Shown here one piece after another: positions 39,201 through 45,192 of a stretch of DNA of 64,000 nucleotides; the first letter of the stretch is position 1; every line of letters starts with the position of its first letter. A program made the position numbers and the translations under genes. The DNA is from Dicaeum eximium (Eukaryota > Chordata > Aves > Passeriformes > Dicaeidae). Below the pieces are notes generated by a model. The model had not been told where the DNA came from. It did not search any database and was given only the letters and a program-made list of their open reading frames with translations. The DNA is taken from assembly GCA_013396995.1 (NCBI GenBank), contig VWZP01007855.1, positions 524,424 through 588,423 of the forward strand. Reading direction: 5' to 3'.

Positions 39201-42200
39201 CTGAGGGAGCTGGAAGAGGAAACTACTGATTTGGGCTGGGTGGGAGCAGCAAACCCAACAATTTCCTGTCTGTGGTGTGACAAACCCAGGCTCTGGGATC
39301 TGCAGAACACCAGCACCACCTCCCACCCTGAGCTCCTTCCCCTCCCACTGGGACCCATGAGCTTGGCTGGGCTCTTCCCAGCCAAATCAGATGGCTCACA
39401 GTGACAGAATTAAAATAAATAAATAATAAAATAAATAATAAAATAAATAAATAGATCTTAATTGTTTTGGCCCCTAAACAATGGTCACCACTCTGAGTAC
39501 AAATATTAATTGCCGTGACTGCCTCTATGTGGCTTTTACCTCCCCCCAACCCTGAATTCCTCTGGCCATTGGCAGCTCAGCTGAATATTCCACTCAGGCT
39601 CACAAAGGGGACTTTATTTGAGCCATGATCAATCTGAGCCCGTGGAGGAGCTTCCTGGAATCCAAAGCTGGATGTAAAGGAATGAGCTGGGCTCCCACCA
39701 TCAATGTGCACGGCTGGGGGTGTGTGCTCACAGCACTGGCACGTTGTCACTTCAATGTCACCAAAAATGTGCTGGTTGGAGGGTGAGGATCAGCACAATC
39801 AAGTGGCAATATGGAAATGCTGGGAATGGGAGCAGCTCTGCTGGTTTCCTGAGGATGCTCCTGAAGTGGAGGCATCCAGTGGGGCTCCAATTCCAACTCA
39901 GAACAGCTCCAAATCCTGCCTGGATCTGGAGCAGGAGGACTTTGGTGCTCAGCAGGTGCCAGATCCCCTCTGTGCTCACCACCCCCAGCCTGCCAGCTGG
40001 GCAGGTTCTGCTGTTTAGAAGCTTGGGAAGAAATTTTCCAGGGAAATCTGGAGTGGGGTCAGTGCCTGCCCAAACCACAGCAAACACCACCCCCATCTGT
40101 GACATTATTTGGGACAAGCTCTCAGCACCCAGCCCCAGAGGGGACACAAACAGCTCCCTGAGGATTGAATGGCACTTGGAGTCCTCTCATGGCTGTCATG
40201 CACTTGGAAAGCAACACTGAGGAGTGACCAGTGATGATTTTGAAGGAAAAAAATCCTTCTCATCTCAGGTGGCAGCTGACGGACAGATGAGCACCTGTGG
40301 ATGTCCCAGGTGAAGGTGCCCAGGTGACACTGTGGGCACAGATTGGAGGAACAGCCCAAGTCATGCCTGGCACCAAGCAGTGATGCTCAGACTCCTAATT
40401 CTGGAAGTGTGGCTACAATCACAGAACCCCAGACTGGTTTGGGTTGGAAGGGAACTTAAATCCCATCTCATTCCACCCCTGCCATGGCAGGGACACCTCC
40501 CACTGTCCCAGGCTGCTCCAAGCCCTGTCCAACCTGGTCTTGGACACTTCCAGGGATCCAGGGGCAGCCACAGCTGCTCTGGGCACCCTGTGCCAGCCCC
40601 ACATAGAAAAGAATTTCCAATTCCCAATATCCCATCCATCCCTGCCCTCTGGCAGTGGGAGCCATTCCTTGTGTCCTGTCCCTCCATCCCTTGTCCCCAG
40701 TCCCTCTCCAGCTCTCCTGGAGCCCCTTCAGGCCCTGCAAGGGGCTCTGAGCTCTCCCTGGAGCCTTCTCCTCTCCAGGTGAGCACCCCCAGCTCTCCCA
40801 GCCTGGCTCCAGCCCTTGGAGCAGCTCCATGGCCTCCTCTGGATTTGCTCCAGCAGCTCCAGCTCCTTTCTGTGCTGGAGCCCCCAGATCTGGATGCCTC
40901 ATCCAGCCAAGTCCAAGGCACAAGGAACAAGCCACCCACAATCCAAGTCCCGCAGCCTCCTCCTGCCTTGTGTTTACAACAGGAATGGGCTGGGACAAAG
41001 ACTCTGCATTTCTCTCCCATAGCCTTAAGCTGTTTCTGAGAGTTCATTCCAGTTGCAAGGCAAAAAAATTTCCCCAGCGAGTCTCACGAGGGCCTGGAGT
41101 GTTTATAAGCACTGCAAAACCTCAAACACAAACCTGGGCAAATCAATGATGCTGCACTTTGTTGGTGTTTTATTCATAAACCTTTCAGGGGTCCATTAAG
41201 GAGAGGAAACTTCACAGGCAGAATAACACAAATATTTAGAATTGATCTTGCAATGAGTGGAGCTGAAATCCTTGAAGATAACACAGCAAAGTCTATTTAA
41301 TGGTGAAAAGAGCCCCTGGGGTGAATCCCAGACACATTTGGAGGCTGAAACCACTTTAAAAAAGGGCTTTAAGTGCTACAACCCAAACTGCATGGGACAA
41401 CTCCCGTGCCAGCCCTCAGGTGACATCCCACCCCCTCCCAGGTGACACAAACAAGGCAGTGCAGGAGCTGCCAAAGGGAACAATGGAGCTTAAAGCAGTT
41501 GCACAAACCCTTATCCCAGCTTCAGTTCACAAAAACCCCAAGACTCCAGGAGATGTCATTGTCACCCTGTCTGAGGGCAGAGGGTTTGCTCTGACATTTA
41601 TCCATGTCAGCTCTCCTGCCCATCCCAGGTCACTAAAATAGGGATGCCACCATCCTTAACCCCTTTTGGTCCAGAAGGACAGGCATAATTCCAAATCTTG
41701 CTGGGTTTTTTTCTTCACCCACTTATCTGTTTTCCTCAGGTACAAGCCCAAAAAGGTGCTCAGTGCTCCCAGCAAACCCTGGGAGCTGGAGTTGCCTGCC
41801 ACTCATATCCTGCCTGTAAAAGAATCCCAGAGAGAAATCCACATTTCCATCACAAAACTTCCATCCACAGACTTTCTGAATCTGCTCAGTGCACATTTAG
41901 GTCATCTGTCTTAGGCTGTGCCTCTGCCAGACACCATTTGTCCCCCCTGCCCTGTTTCTGTCAGCTATTCCTTTATTCCCACGACCAGACAGAGCATCCC
42001 CCATACATCCCACAGAATTCCATAAACCCCACAGAGCTCCTCCCAAGCATATTTCAAAAAAAGCAGGATTTTTTAAATTCCATGTGTTTAAAAGAGCCTC
42101 AAGTTGACAACAACAATAACCTGCGTTCACTTCCTTCCTTCCTCTGCTCCCAGTGATTTTAAGCCTCGCTTTATTTTTTTTTTTTTGTTTGTAAGTCAAT

Positions 42201-45192
42201 AGTGGCAAAATTCCTAAAAAACCCTGAGAGAGCACCAGGAGTTTCCAGTACAGACCCCAGCCCTCACAGAGCAACTAAATGCTGCTGCTCTTAAAACCTC
42301 AGCAGTTTTTTGCTTATTTTTCAGGGATGACTTTGCCAAGAACTTGGCACGGCTCAATTAATGGAGTGGCTTAATCCAGCAAATGATGAATAACAGGGGA
42401 GCCAACAGGTCATTGCAATTCACTTGAGTTACCAGAATCCCTATCTGCTGCTTGGGCTTCCTCCAATCCCTGCCTGCCTCAGCCACGGATTTTAATTGCC
42501 TGTTCCCAAAGAGTCCAACTGCAGCTCTGCAAAGGCAGGGACAGAGTCTGTGGGATTTATGGATACCTGCAGCCCTGAAGTTAAGGAGGAGAGGCTTTGC
42601 TGGGCTCCTGCTTCATCCCAACAGGATATTTACTGCACTATTTCTCCTAGAAGCATCAATAAATGCTGATGTAAATGAAGATTTTTTTTTCCCTTTTCCA
42701 AGCTCTCCTTGCTGCTGGGAGGAGGGAAGGCATTTTTTCCCCCCTGTTCACTGATGGTGAAGAGCTCCAACCAGCACCCTACAACCTCTGATCTGCTGCA
42801 GATTCCTACTGATGTCCTACACTTCTCAGAAACTCCAGGCAGGCCACAGAAATCTCAGAAATCCTTCCCAAAGCCTGCAGGATCTGTCCCAAAGGATGGA
42901 GCAGGCAAACCCCAGCCCAAGACCCACCTTCCTTCCTTCCTTCCCCACAGTGTGCAACTCGAACAGCCCATGGGGGATCCCACAGGGAAACACAGAACTG
43001 CAAGGAAACTTTATTTTTAGGAAATTTCCTTAAAAAAACCACAGCAGCAAATCTGCTTGGCAGGAGAGGAATAATTTTTTTTTAACGCCGAAAGCTGTTG
43101 AAGTAAGGAATGAAACAGAGGAACGGCAGGGAGGAAAAGGTTAAAAATGCAGGGAAAGGGTTTGGATGTGGAAAAATTGCAAAATGAATTGATGTGGAGA
43201 CGAGGCAGTGCAGGGACTGGATGAAGGGAGGCATTGAGGAGCAGGGGAGGACGAGGAACGAGCCCCGTCCCACCCGACCCCGCTCAGCTGGCAGCAGCTC
43301 AAAGAAGAGCCATAAAAATAAAATAATGAGAGGGCTGGAAGAGCTGACACGCAGGAAGATTAAAAGGAACTAAATACATATAGCTCGGCTGGACGATGAA
43401 AGCCAAGGGGAAAGGGAAGGCAAGAGCCGGAGATATCCGTGGATGTGACCATTCCGGGAAGGGAGGCACTGGGGCTCCATCCCCTCTCCCCACGCCGCTG
43501 CGGCCGCCGCATTCCTTCCCTCTCATACAATCCCTAATTTAACATGTGGAGAGGATCCGGGCAAACATTTAGGGGGGGATGGATTACGTCAGGAGCTAAT
43601 TTAGGTCCTCGCCGGGCTCCGGCCCCGCGCACATGCCCGGCTTTCCACACACGCTCCGGCCCTGCTGGGTCTGCTCCGGCATCTCCCAGCACCGAGGGGA
43701 GGGAGCATCGCTCCTTCGCTCACGGCTGGGTTTTTATCACCTCCAGAAAGCTGGTTTGCTTTTTCCCCATCTACAGAGCGCTCAACTTCAGCAAAACTTC
43801 CTGCACCTCCAGCGTTAAAGGAGAAGAAAACCCCAACAAAACAAAAAACAACACCAGAATAAAATCAACTTTTCGGGGAGTTCAGGCTACCTCCAGCACG
43901 AGACCCTTTGATGCGAGCGCTCGCTTCCTTTCGAAACGCGGCGTATTTATATCCATCTCTTCCTTCCTGCGACTCCAGATAATTAATAAATCAAAGCCTA
44001 AGCACGGGGGAAGATTGGGCTTTTCAGAGCCACACGCGGGCTCCGCAGCGGAGCGGGACCTGCAGCTGACAGCTCCGCTACTCCCACAGCCGCAGGCACG
44101 CGCGGGACCTCGCAATTAATATTTTATTTGAGCAATTACAGCCATCAGCCCGGCCTGCACCGCTGAGTAAACACAGGCGAGCCGTAAAAAGCCGATAAAA
44201 AGCCAAGGGGGAGGAGGTTCGGCGGGGCCGGGCTCCCCGCTTTCGGCGTTCCCACGCGTCCCGGACAAGCGGGCTCTTTGTCCAGGTGTGCACCCAAAGG
44301 TGCGCACACCGCCGTGTCCCCAAGGTCCCCTCGCCCACATCACCCCTCTGATCGCCCCGCGGGCTCTCGGGAGCGCTTTGCACGCACGGAACTTCAGGAT
44401 GGAGTTTTGGTGTAAACTGTGCAGCGCCCACAAACCCCCAACCTGAAAACGGAGCTGTTTCCTATCTCTGTGTGAAATGCCGGGTGTGCAGCACACGGTG
44501 GATGGGGCTGAGCCCCGGGGTGGTACAGTCTGGCTGGTGGAGGAGGTGGAAGGGGAGCCTGGAAGGGTGCAGGGGGCTGGGATGGGGGGGCTAGGGCAGG
44601 GTGTGGGACCTGGGGTGCTCCCTGGTGCTGGGAGCTAAAGCAGAGTACTGGGAGAGGGTGCTGGAGCTAAAACACAGCACTGGGGCAGGATGCTGGGAGC
44701 TGAAGTGCTGGGAGCTGATGCTGGAGCACAGTACTGGGATAGAGTGCTGGGAGCTAAATCGCAATCCAGGAGCAGGGTGCTGGGTGCTGGAGCACAGCAC
44801 TGGGTGCTCAGGCACTGTACTGGGGAGCTAAAGCCCAGTACTGGGAGAGGGTGCTGGCAGACAAAAGTACAGTCCTGGAGCAGGGTGCTGGAAGTTAAAG
44901 CAGGGTACTGGGTCAGGGTACCGGGTCAGGGTGCTGGGAGCTGGGCACGGCGCTGGGAGCTCAAGCACAGCGCCGGAGCAGGGTGCTGAGCACCGGGAGG
45001 ATGCCGGGCTGCTCGGGGGGTCCCGGGGCACTCACCGAGCTTCTCGACGAGGCGCAGCATGACGCCGCCGATGTGGATCTCGCCGGTGACCCGCAGGGTG
45101 ACGTCGCGGCCCAGGTCGGTGACATGGACGCTCAGCTCCCACGTCCCGTCGGCGTAGCAGCCGTCCGGCATGCGGATCCCGTCCAGCGCCAT
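106..45192 (-). CDS. FERMT2: Kindlin-2 gene, coding exons 1-12 (3' end beyond the left edge)
   Basis: Twelve minus-strand exons, all with GT-AG borders and matching phases, join into one frame of 575 codons plus two bases. The protein begins MALDGIRMPDGCYADG and matches vertebrate kindlin-2 throughout. Kindlin-2 is a FERM-domain adaptor of focal adhesions. It binds integrin beta cytoplasmic tails through F3, binds phosphoinositides through a PH domain, and co-activates integrins with talin. Visible domains are F0 (about residues 1-95, exons 1-2), F1 (about 96-275) with its lysine-rich disordered loop, F2 (from about 276) interrupted by the PH domain (about 380-476), and the start of F3. The F3 integrin-binding QW motif and the C-terminus, about 105 residues, lie off the window. 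Numbering stays equal to human kindlin-2 (for example Lys390 of the PH domain). Coding sequence in the window is 1727 nt over 45 kb. Confidence 0.98.
730..865 (+). repeat. A-rich tract
   Basis: Several runs of 8-15 A broken by AAAGAAAAGG and similar. Low complexity. Confidence 0.85.
1018..1240 (+). mobile_element. CR1 LINE 3' fragment
   Basis: Ends ...GGATATTCTGTGATTCTGTG after GACTCTGATCCTTGTGGGCC, the tail of the CR1 variant ending in GGATATTCTGTGATTC. In the intron 11/12 interval. Confidence 0.85.
2083..2125. repeat. TA/TATG microsatellite
   Basis: TATATATATATATGTATC followed by a second TA run. Confidence 0.9.
3001..3222 (-). CDS. FERMT2: FERMT2 coding exon 11 (residues 461-534, end of PH and return to F2)
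   Basis: 222 nt, exactly 74 codons, acceptor GGGCAG and donor GTGGGT. It encodes ETQYASWMAACRLASKGKTM (C-terminal PH helix), then NILSFLKMQHLNPDPQLIPE and SPRYLKKYKNKQ, the second part of F2. It is GC- and CpG-rich compared with its introns. Compared with human it carries several changes (K462T, H466S, N486G, L487M, T513N, T517N). Confidence 0.97.
3223..3556 (-). other. FERMT2: FERMT2 intron between coding exons 10 and 11
   Basis: 334 bp, no repeats recognised, canonical GT-AG ends. Confidence 0.9.
3557..3663 (-). CDS. FERMT2: FERMT2 coding exon 10 (residues 425-460, PH domain)
   Basis: 107 nt, acceptor CTACAG and donor GTAAGT. It encodes CEVTPDVNISGQKFNIKLLI then PVAEGMNEIWLRCDN, the later PH strands. 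It is identical to human kindlin-2 as I recall it. It ends in phase 0. Confidence 0.97.
4098..4232 (+). mobile_element. CR1 LINE 3' fragment
   Basis: GTGGAAGGTGTTCCTGCC and CCAAACCATTCAGGGATTCC tail, diverged and 5'-truncated. Confidence 0.85.
4701..4762 (+). mobile_element. CR1 LINE tail fragment
   Basis: Only the last 60 bp (TCCAACCCAAACCATTCCGTGG) is recognisable. Confidence 0.6.
5011..5135 (-). CDS. FERMT2: FERMT2 coding exon 9 (residues 383-425, PH domain)
   Basis: 125 nt, acceptor CTGCAG and donor GTAAGAG. It encodes PKKLTLKGYKPYWCTFKDTS then ISCYKSKEESNGTPAHQMNLR. This is the N-terminal half of the PH domain, with the basic PKKLTLK loop (Lys390, implicated in phosphoinositide binding in kindlin-2) and the conserved Tyr-Trp of strand 2. 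Position 394 is Pro, where the kindlins I know have Gln (GYKQYW). Confidence 0.97.
5136..7305 (-). other. FERMT2: FERMT2 intron between coding exons 8 and 9
   Basis: 2170 bp containing one CR1 (5810-6040). I see nothing else in 5136-5800 or 6050-7300 apart from a short GTTT run near 6483. Confidence 0.9.
5810..6040 (+). mobile_element. CR1 LINE 3' fragment
   Basis: From TTTAGATGGGATATTAAG through AGAAGCTGTGGCTACCCCTG to ACTCTGGAATTCTGTGATT. A standard truncated copy. Confidence 0.92.
7306..7355 (-). CDS. FERMT2: FERMT2 coding exon 8 (residues 367-383, linker into PH)
   Basis: Only 50 nt: GDITSIPELADYIKVF plus two bases of Lys383. The acceptor is TTCCAG and the donor GTAAGTG. It joins the F2 linker to the first strand of the PH domain. 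As a small internal exon it is easily missed by gene predictors. Its boundaries are fixed by the phases of exons 7 and 9. Confidence 0.95.
7356..8944 (-). other. FERMT2: FERMT2 intron between coding exons 7 and 8
   Basis: 1589 bp, A/T-rich in 7740-8600, with no CR1 copy recognised. It is one of the few repeat-poor introns here. Confidence 0.9.
8945..9079 (-). CDS. FERMT2: FERMT2 coding exon 7 (residues 322-366, F2)
   Basis: 135 nt, exactly 45 codons, phase 0 at both ends, acceptor TTCCAG and donor GTAAGG. It encodes YHINKLSIMSSENHLNHSDK then an acidic linker DVDEVDAALSDLEITLEGG and KTSTIL. This is the F2 helical part up to the linker that precedes the PH insertion. Confidence 0.97.
9326..9570 (-). 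mobile_element. CR1 LINE 3' fragment, older subfamily
   Basis: GAGGTTGGAAGGGACCCCTG ... GTGCCAGTGCTCAGTCACCC ... TTCCTGATGTGCAGAGGGAC. An older CR1 type than most copies here, antisense on the plus strand. Confidence 0.8.
9618..9744 (+). mobile_element. CR1 LINE 3' fragment, younger
   Basis: TGCCTGGAAGTGTCCAAGGC to CCAAACCATTGTAGGATTC. It lies directly after the older opposite-strand copy. Confidence 0.88.
10355..10566 (+). mobile_element. CR1 LINE 3' fragment
   Basis: GGTTTAGATGGGATGTTGGG ... CCAAACCATTCCAGGATTCC. Ends 82 bp from FERMT2 exon 6, on its downstream side in gene sense. Confidence 0.9.
10648..10755 (-). CDS. FERMT2: FERMT2 coding exon 6 (residues 286-321, F2)
   Basis: 108 nt, exactly 36 codons, phase 0 at both ends: YDAIRINQLYEQSKWAILLE to EEEMMMFAALQ. 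This is the helical first part of F2, with the acidic EEIECTEEE stretch. Its phase symmetry means skipping would preserve frame. The acceptor is CCGCAG and the donor GTGAGAC. Confidence 0.97.
10756..11180 (-). other. FERMT2: FERMT2 intron between coding exons 5 and 6
   Basis: 425 bp containing a short CR1 tail (10841-10912). The remainder is unremarkable. Confidence 0.9.
10841..10912 (+). mobile_element. CR1 LINE tail fragment
   Basis: GGGGTTGAAATGAGATAG ... ACTGTTCTGGGATTCTGTG. Only the terminal 70 bp. Confidence 0.8.
11181..11283 (-). CDS. FERMT2: FERMT2 coding exon 5 (residues 251-285, F1/F2 junction)
   Basis: 103 nt, acceptor CGCAG and donor GTACAG. It completes Gly251 and encodes WLDSSRSLMEQEVKENEALL then RFKYYSFFDLNPK. 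This contains the FERM signature KYYSFFDLNPK, where the F2 subdomain begins. It ends in phase 0. The donor is the least consensus-like of the gene (GTACAG), which might allow modulation. Confidence 0.97.
11403..11628 (-). CDS. FERMT2: FERMT2 coding exon 4 (residues 176-250, F1 loop and late F1)
   Basis: 226 nt. The acceptor is GGTAG with a weak pyrimidine tract and the donor is GTGAGT. It encodes NIYSSPGLYSKTMTPTYD, a Ser/Pro/Tyr-rich loop segment, then SAWFGDSALSEGNPGIL and the helix LLDKAKINQ. The loop carries many phosphorylatable Ser, Thr and Tyr residues. Human has Ser where this bird has Asn177 at the junction. The 119-bp intron to exon 5 is the shortest in the window. Confidence 0.97.
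11629..12074 (-). other. FERMT2: FERMT2 intron between the microexon and coding exon 4
   Basis: 446 bp without repeats. It would be spliced on its own when the 12075-12107 microexon is used, and otherwise as part of 11629-15689. Confidence 0.75.
12075..12107 (-). CDS. FERMT2: Candidate FERMT2 33-nt alternative microexon (11 residues in the F1 loop)
   Basis: Between exons 3 and 4 the minus strand shows a long polypyrimidine tract (complement of 12108-12160, almost all C/T) ending CTATAG, then 33 nt, then a consensus donor AAAG|GTGAGC. The insert is phase 1 at both ends and has no stop. When included, it adds GTDILYIGPVK between Ser175 and Gly176 of the constitutive form, inside the disordered F1 loop. 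The acceptor is visibly stronger than that of exon 4. I see the splice signals and frame directly. That it is spliced, in which tissue, and whether it equals any known isoform is inference. Confidence 0.72.
12597..12750 (+). mobile_element. CR1 LINE 3' fragment
   Basis: CTCTGGAAGGTGTCCCTGCC ... CATCCCAAACCATCC, with a small internal duplication of the TTCAAGTC stretch. Confidence 0.85.
13575..13660 (+). mobile_element. CR1 LINE tail fragment
   Basis: CTCCACGATCCTTAGGGTCC ... CTATCCTGTGATTCTGTG, the GATCCTT-type tail. Confidence 0.75.
15690..15824 (-). CDS. FERMT2: FERMT2 coding exon 3 (residues 131-175, F1 with poly-lysine)
   Basis: 135 nt, acceptor CCAG and donor GTGAGC. It encodes IRHPEELSLLRKPRDP, then six consecutive lysines (about residues 149-154), then an acidic stretch and EGPLITPGS. 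The Lys run marks the start of the kindlin-specific F1 loop that engages acidic membrane lipids. The exon ends in phase 1 (TCG G), the same phase in which both the 33-nt microexon and exon 4 begin, so either may follow without a frameshift. Confidence 0.97.
16140..16312 (+). repeat. AT-rich, AAATAG/AATAGA microsatellite
   Basis: AT-rich sequence resolving into tandem GAAATA units at 16256-16312. Confidence 0.9.
16872..17243 (+). mobile_element. CR1 LINE 3' fragment (long)
   Basis: Starts near GGAGAGCTGGGGGTGTTCAC and runs through GAATGGCTCCCACTGCCAGA to CCAAACCATCTTGTGATTCC. One of the longer copies. Confidence 0.92.
17820..18360. repeat. AT-rich low-complexity region around a CR1
   Basis: TTTATTTTTATTTATAT and ATATATATA runs flank the CR1 at 18010-18145 on both sides, so the retroposon landed in, or was followed by expansion of, AT-rich DNA. 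Confidence 0.9.
18010..18145 (-). mobile_element. CR1 LINE 3' fragment
   Basis: GAATCCCAGAATGGTTTGGG ... GGTCTTGAATACTTCCAGGC, embedded in a long A/T-rich tract. Confidence 0.9.
18931..19172 (+). mobile_element. CR1 LINE 3' fragment
   Basis: From GGTTTAGATGGGATATTGG to CCAAACCATTCTGGGATTCC. Inverted partner of the copy at 19631-19768. Confidence 0.92.
19631..19768 (-). mobile_element. CR1 LINE 3' fragment
   Basis: GGATCCCAGAAGGGTTTGGG ... CTGGACACTTCCAGGGGC. Lies 460 bp from an opposite-strand copy. Confidence 0.9.
21917..22122 (-). mobile_element. CR1 LINE 3' fragment, older subfamily
   Basis: GAGGTTGGAAAAGACATCCA ... AGTGCCACGTCCAGGCCTTC ... CCTTTCCTGAAGAAATTCC, a CR1 variant different from the majority type. 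Confidence 0.8.
22231..22320 (+). mobile_element. CR1 LINE tail fragment
   Basis: GGACCAGGAGTTGGACTTGA ... CAGGATATTCTGTGATTCC. Confidence 0.8.
23557..23760 (-). mobile_element. CR1 LINE 3' fragment
   Basis: CCAGAATCCCAGAATGGTTT ... CACAGCTTCTCTGGGCACC ... GAGAACTCCTTCCTG. Confidence 0.92.
24027..24045 (+). repeat. Poly-A run
   Basis: A run of about 18 A. No processed pseudogene is recognised upstream of it. Confidence 0.85.
24937..25140 (-). mobile_element. CR1 LINE 3' fragment
   Basis: Begins with the tandem tail GAATCATAGAATCACAAAAT and continues GGTTGGAAAGAACCTTAAAG to CTCACAGCCAAGATTTTATT. The nearest CR1 on the downstream side of FERMT2 exon 2. Confidence 0.92.
25135..25240. repeat. 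AT-rich microsatellite
   Basis: Interrupted TATATT/TATAATATA repeats directly following the CR1 at 24937-25140. Confidence 0.85.
26972..27205 (-). CDS. FERMT2: FERMT2 coding exon 2 (residues 53-130, F0/F1)
   Basis: 234 nt, from acceptor TTGCAG to donor GTAAGTG. It completes Asp53 from exon 1 and encodes VKKDWSDHALWWEKKKTWL through to SDICKTF. This is the end of F0 and the start of F1, including the lipid-facing basic stretch of F0. It is followed by a split Asn131 codon completed in exon 3. It sits alone between the two largest introns (11.1 and 17.8 kb). Confidence 0.97.
28276..28367 (+). mobile_element. CR1 LINE tail fragment
   Basis: GTACAGGACTTGGACTGGAT ... CAGGATATTCCATGATCCTG. Lies on the upstream side of exon 2. 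Confidence 0.8.
29440..30235 (-). mobile_element. Putative decayed LTR element
   Basis: About 800 bp unlike the surrounding intron. On the minus strand it has a T/A-rich half, a palindrome CCCAGGCTGAGCCTGGG (29868-29884), TGTTGTGAGGGATGTTTAC, and an AATAAATGCC polyadenylation-like signal (complement around 29684-29693). This composition resembles passerine LTRs. Target duplications and exact termini are not found, so identity and boundaries are uncertain. Confidence 0.4.
30239..30668 (+). mobile_element. CR1 LINE 3' fragment lacking its terminal tail
   Basis: ACATGGAGCTGCTGGAGCAA ... GAATGGCTCCCACTGCCAGA ... GAGGGTGGAACTGGATGGG. It then stops without the CCAACCCAAACCATT tail, so this copy is 3'-truncated, which is unusual for CR1. 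Confidence 0.88.
32420..32800. repeat. AT-rich region with a CA microsatellite
   Basis: Long TATATA and ATTATGTGCAATATT-type repeats, then about eight CA steps (32754-32770) and TATATATTTATG. Confidence 0.9.
33600..33826 (+). repeat. GGAAAA purine hexamer array
   Basis: Irregular GGGAAAAAAA units grading into about fourteen perfect GGAAAA hexamers (about 33744-33826). All-purine on plus, all-pyrimidine on the FERMT2 sense strand. Confidence 0.95.
33827..33895 (-). mobile_element. CR1 LINE tail fragment
   Basis: ATCCTGAGTTGGCAGGGAT ... GGATCATCAAGCCCAAATCC ... GGACACCCCAATATCC. Its 3' end abuts the purine hexamer array. Confidence 0.75.
33930..34035. repeat. AT-rich microsatellite
   Basis: TATTTATTTTTATT and a TATATATATATATATATA run ending about 34031. 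Confidence 0.9.
34692..35237 (-). mobile_element. CR1 LINE 3' fragment (about 545 bp)
   Basis: Antisense copy from GGAATCCTGGAATGGTTTGG through CTCTGGCAGTGGGAGCC and CCTGGAGCCTTCTCCTCTCC to CTTGTGTTTACAACAGGAAT. It shares its far endpoint with the copy at 40416-40998. Confidence 0.92.
36097..36211 (-). mobile_element. CR1 LINE fragment
   Basis: ATCTTGTTCCACCCCCTGTC ... GGCCTTGAACACTTCCATGG. It lacks the terminal AGAATGGTTTGGGTTGG part. Confidence 0.85.
37246..37428 (+). mobile_element. CR1 LINE 3' fragment
   Basis: GGGCACTGCCAAAGGGTGCC ... CCAAACCATTCCAGGATTTC. Confidence 0.9.
38861..38988 (-). mobile_element. CR1 LINE 3' fragment
   Basis: GAATCATGGAATCACAGAGT ... CCTTGAACATTTCCAGGG. Missing the CCATGGCAGGG block internally. 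Confidence 0.88.
39408..39455 (+). repeat. AAATAAAT microsatellite
   Basis: AAATAAATAAATAATAAAAT repeated. Confidence 0.9.
40416..40998 (-). mobile_element. CR1 LINE 3' fragment (about 580 bp, longest here)
   Basis: AATCACAGAACCCCAGACTG ... CCTGCCCTCTGGCAGTGGGA ... CTTGTGTTTACAACAGGAAT. Long open frames on both strands arise from it. Confidence 0.92.
43480..44420. promoter_or_regulatory. Second CpG-rich island, within FERMT2 intron 1
   Basis: GC- and CpG-dense stretches (CGCCGCTGCGGCCGCCGC around 43490-43510, 43600-43690, 43890-43950, 44020-44110 and 44220-44370) interrupted by A/T-rich motifs. It contains no CR1 or simple repeat and no recognisable coding frame. It is 0.7-1.6 kb downstream of exon 1. 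It could be an alternative promoter, an intronic enhancer or a non-coding RNA start. Confidence 0.55.
44590..45005 (+). repeat. Degenerate minisatellite beside FERMT2 exon 1
   Basis: About a dozen imperfect units of roughly 30-40 bp built on GGTGCTGGGAGCTAAAGC and ACAGTACTGGGAG. The array ends only about 30 bp inside intron 1 from the exon 1 donor. On the sense strand it is C-rich. It is the source of Ser/Gln/His/Pro-rich chance frames. Confidence 0.85.
45036..45192 (-). CDS. FERMT2: FERMT2 coding exon 1 (residues 1-52, start codon)
   Basis: The ATG at 45190-45192 (minus strand) has a strong Kozak context (GCCATGG, G at -3 and +4) and is the family start: MALDGIRMPDG. The exon encodes the first part of the F0 ubiquitin-like domain and ends in phase 1 before GTGAG (45031-45035). 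The reading frame stays open upstream to 45693 in GC-rich DNA, but that extension has no resemblance to kindlins and is treated as 5' UTR or promoter. An in-frame AG (minus strand, about 12 nt before the ATG) could be an acceptor for an untranslated first exon, as in mammalian FERMT2. The sequence alone does not decide this. Confidence 0.96.

Larger units (their letters stand above)
27206..45035 (-). other. FERMT2: FERMT2 intron 1
   Basis: 17.8 kb. It contains CR1 copies, an LTR-like A/T-rich block (29440-30235), AT and CA repeats (32420-32800), a purine hexamer array (33600-33826), a CpG island (43480-44420) and a minisatellite (44590-45005). Stretches without recognised features are 27206-28275, 28370-29430, 30670-32400, 35240-36090, 36215-37240, 37430-38855, 38990-40410 and 41000-43470. 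The part at 28850-29230 is unique, rich in TTAATT motifs, and a plausible enhancer, but unproven. Confidence 0.85.

Noticed and set aside
40332..41047. 235- and 228-codon frames on opposite strands
   Set aside because: Both come from the long CR1 copy at 40416-40998. CR1 3' UTR sequence is not coding.
43544..44119. 191-codon frame on plus in the intronic CpG island
   Set aside because: CpG-rich DNA lacks stop codons by composition. No conserved motif, no splice context.
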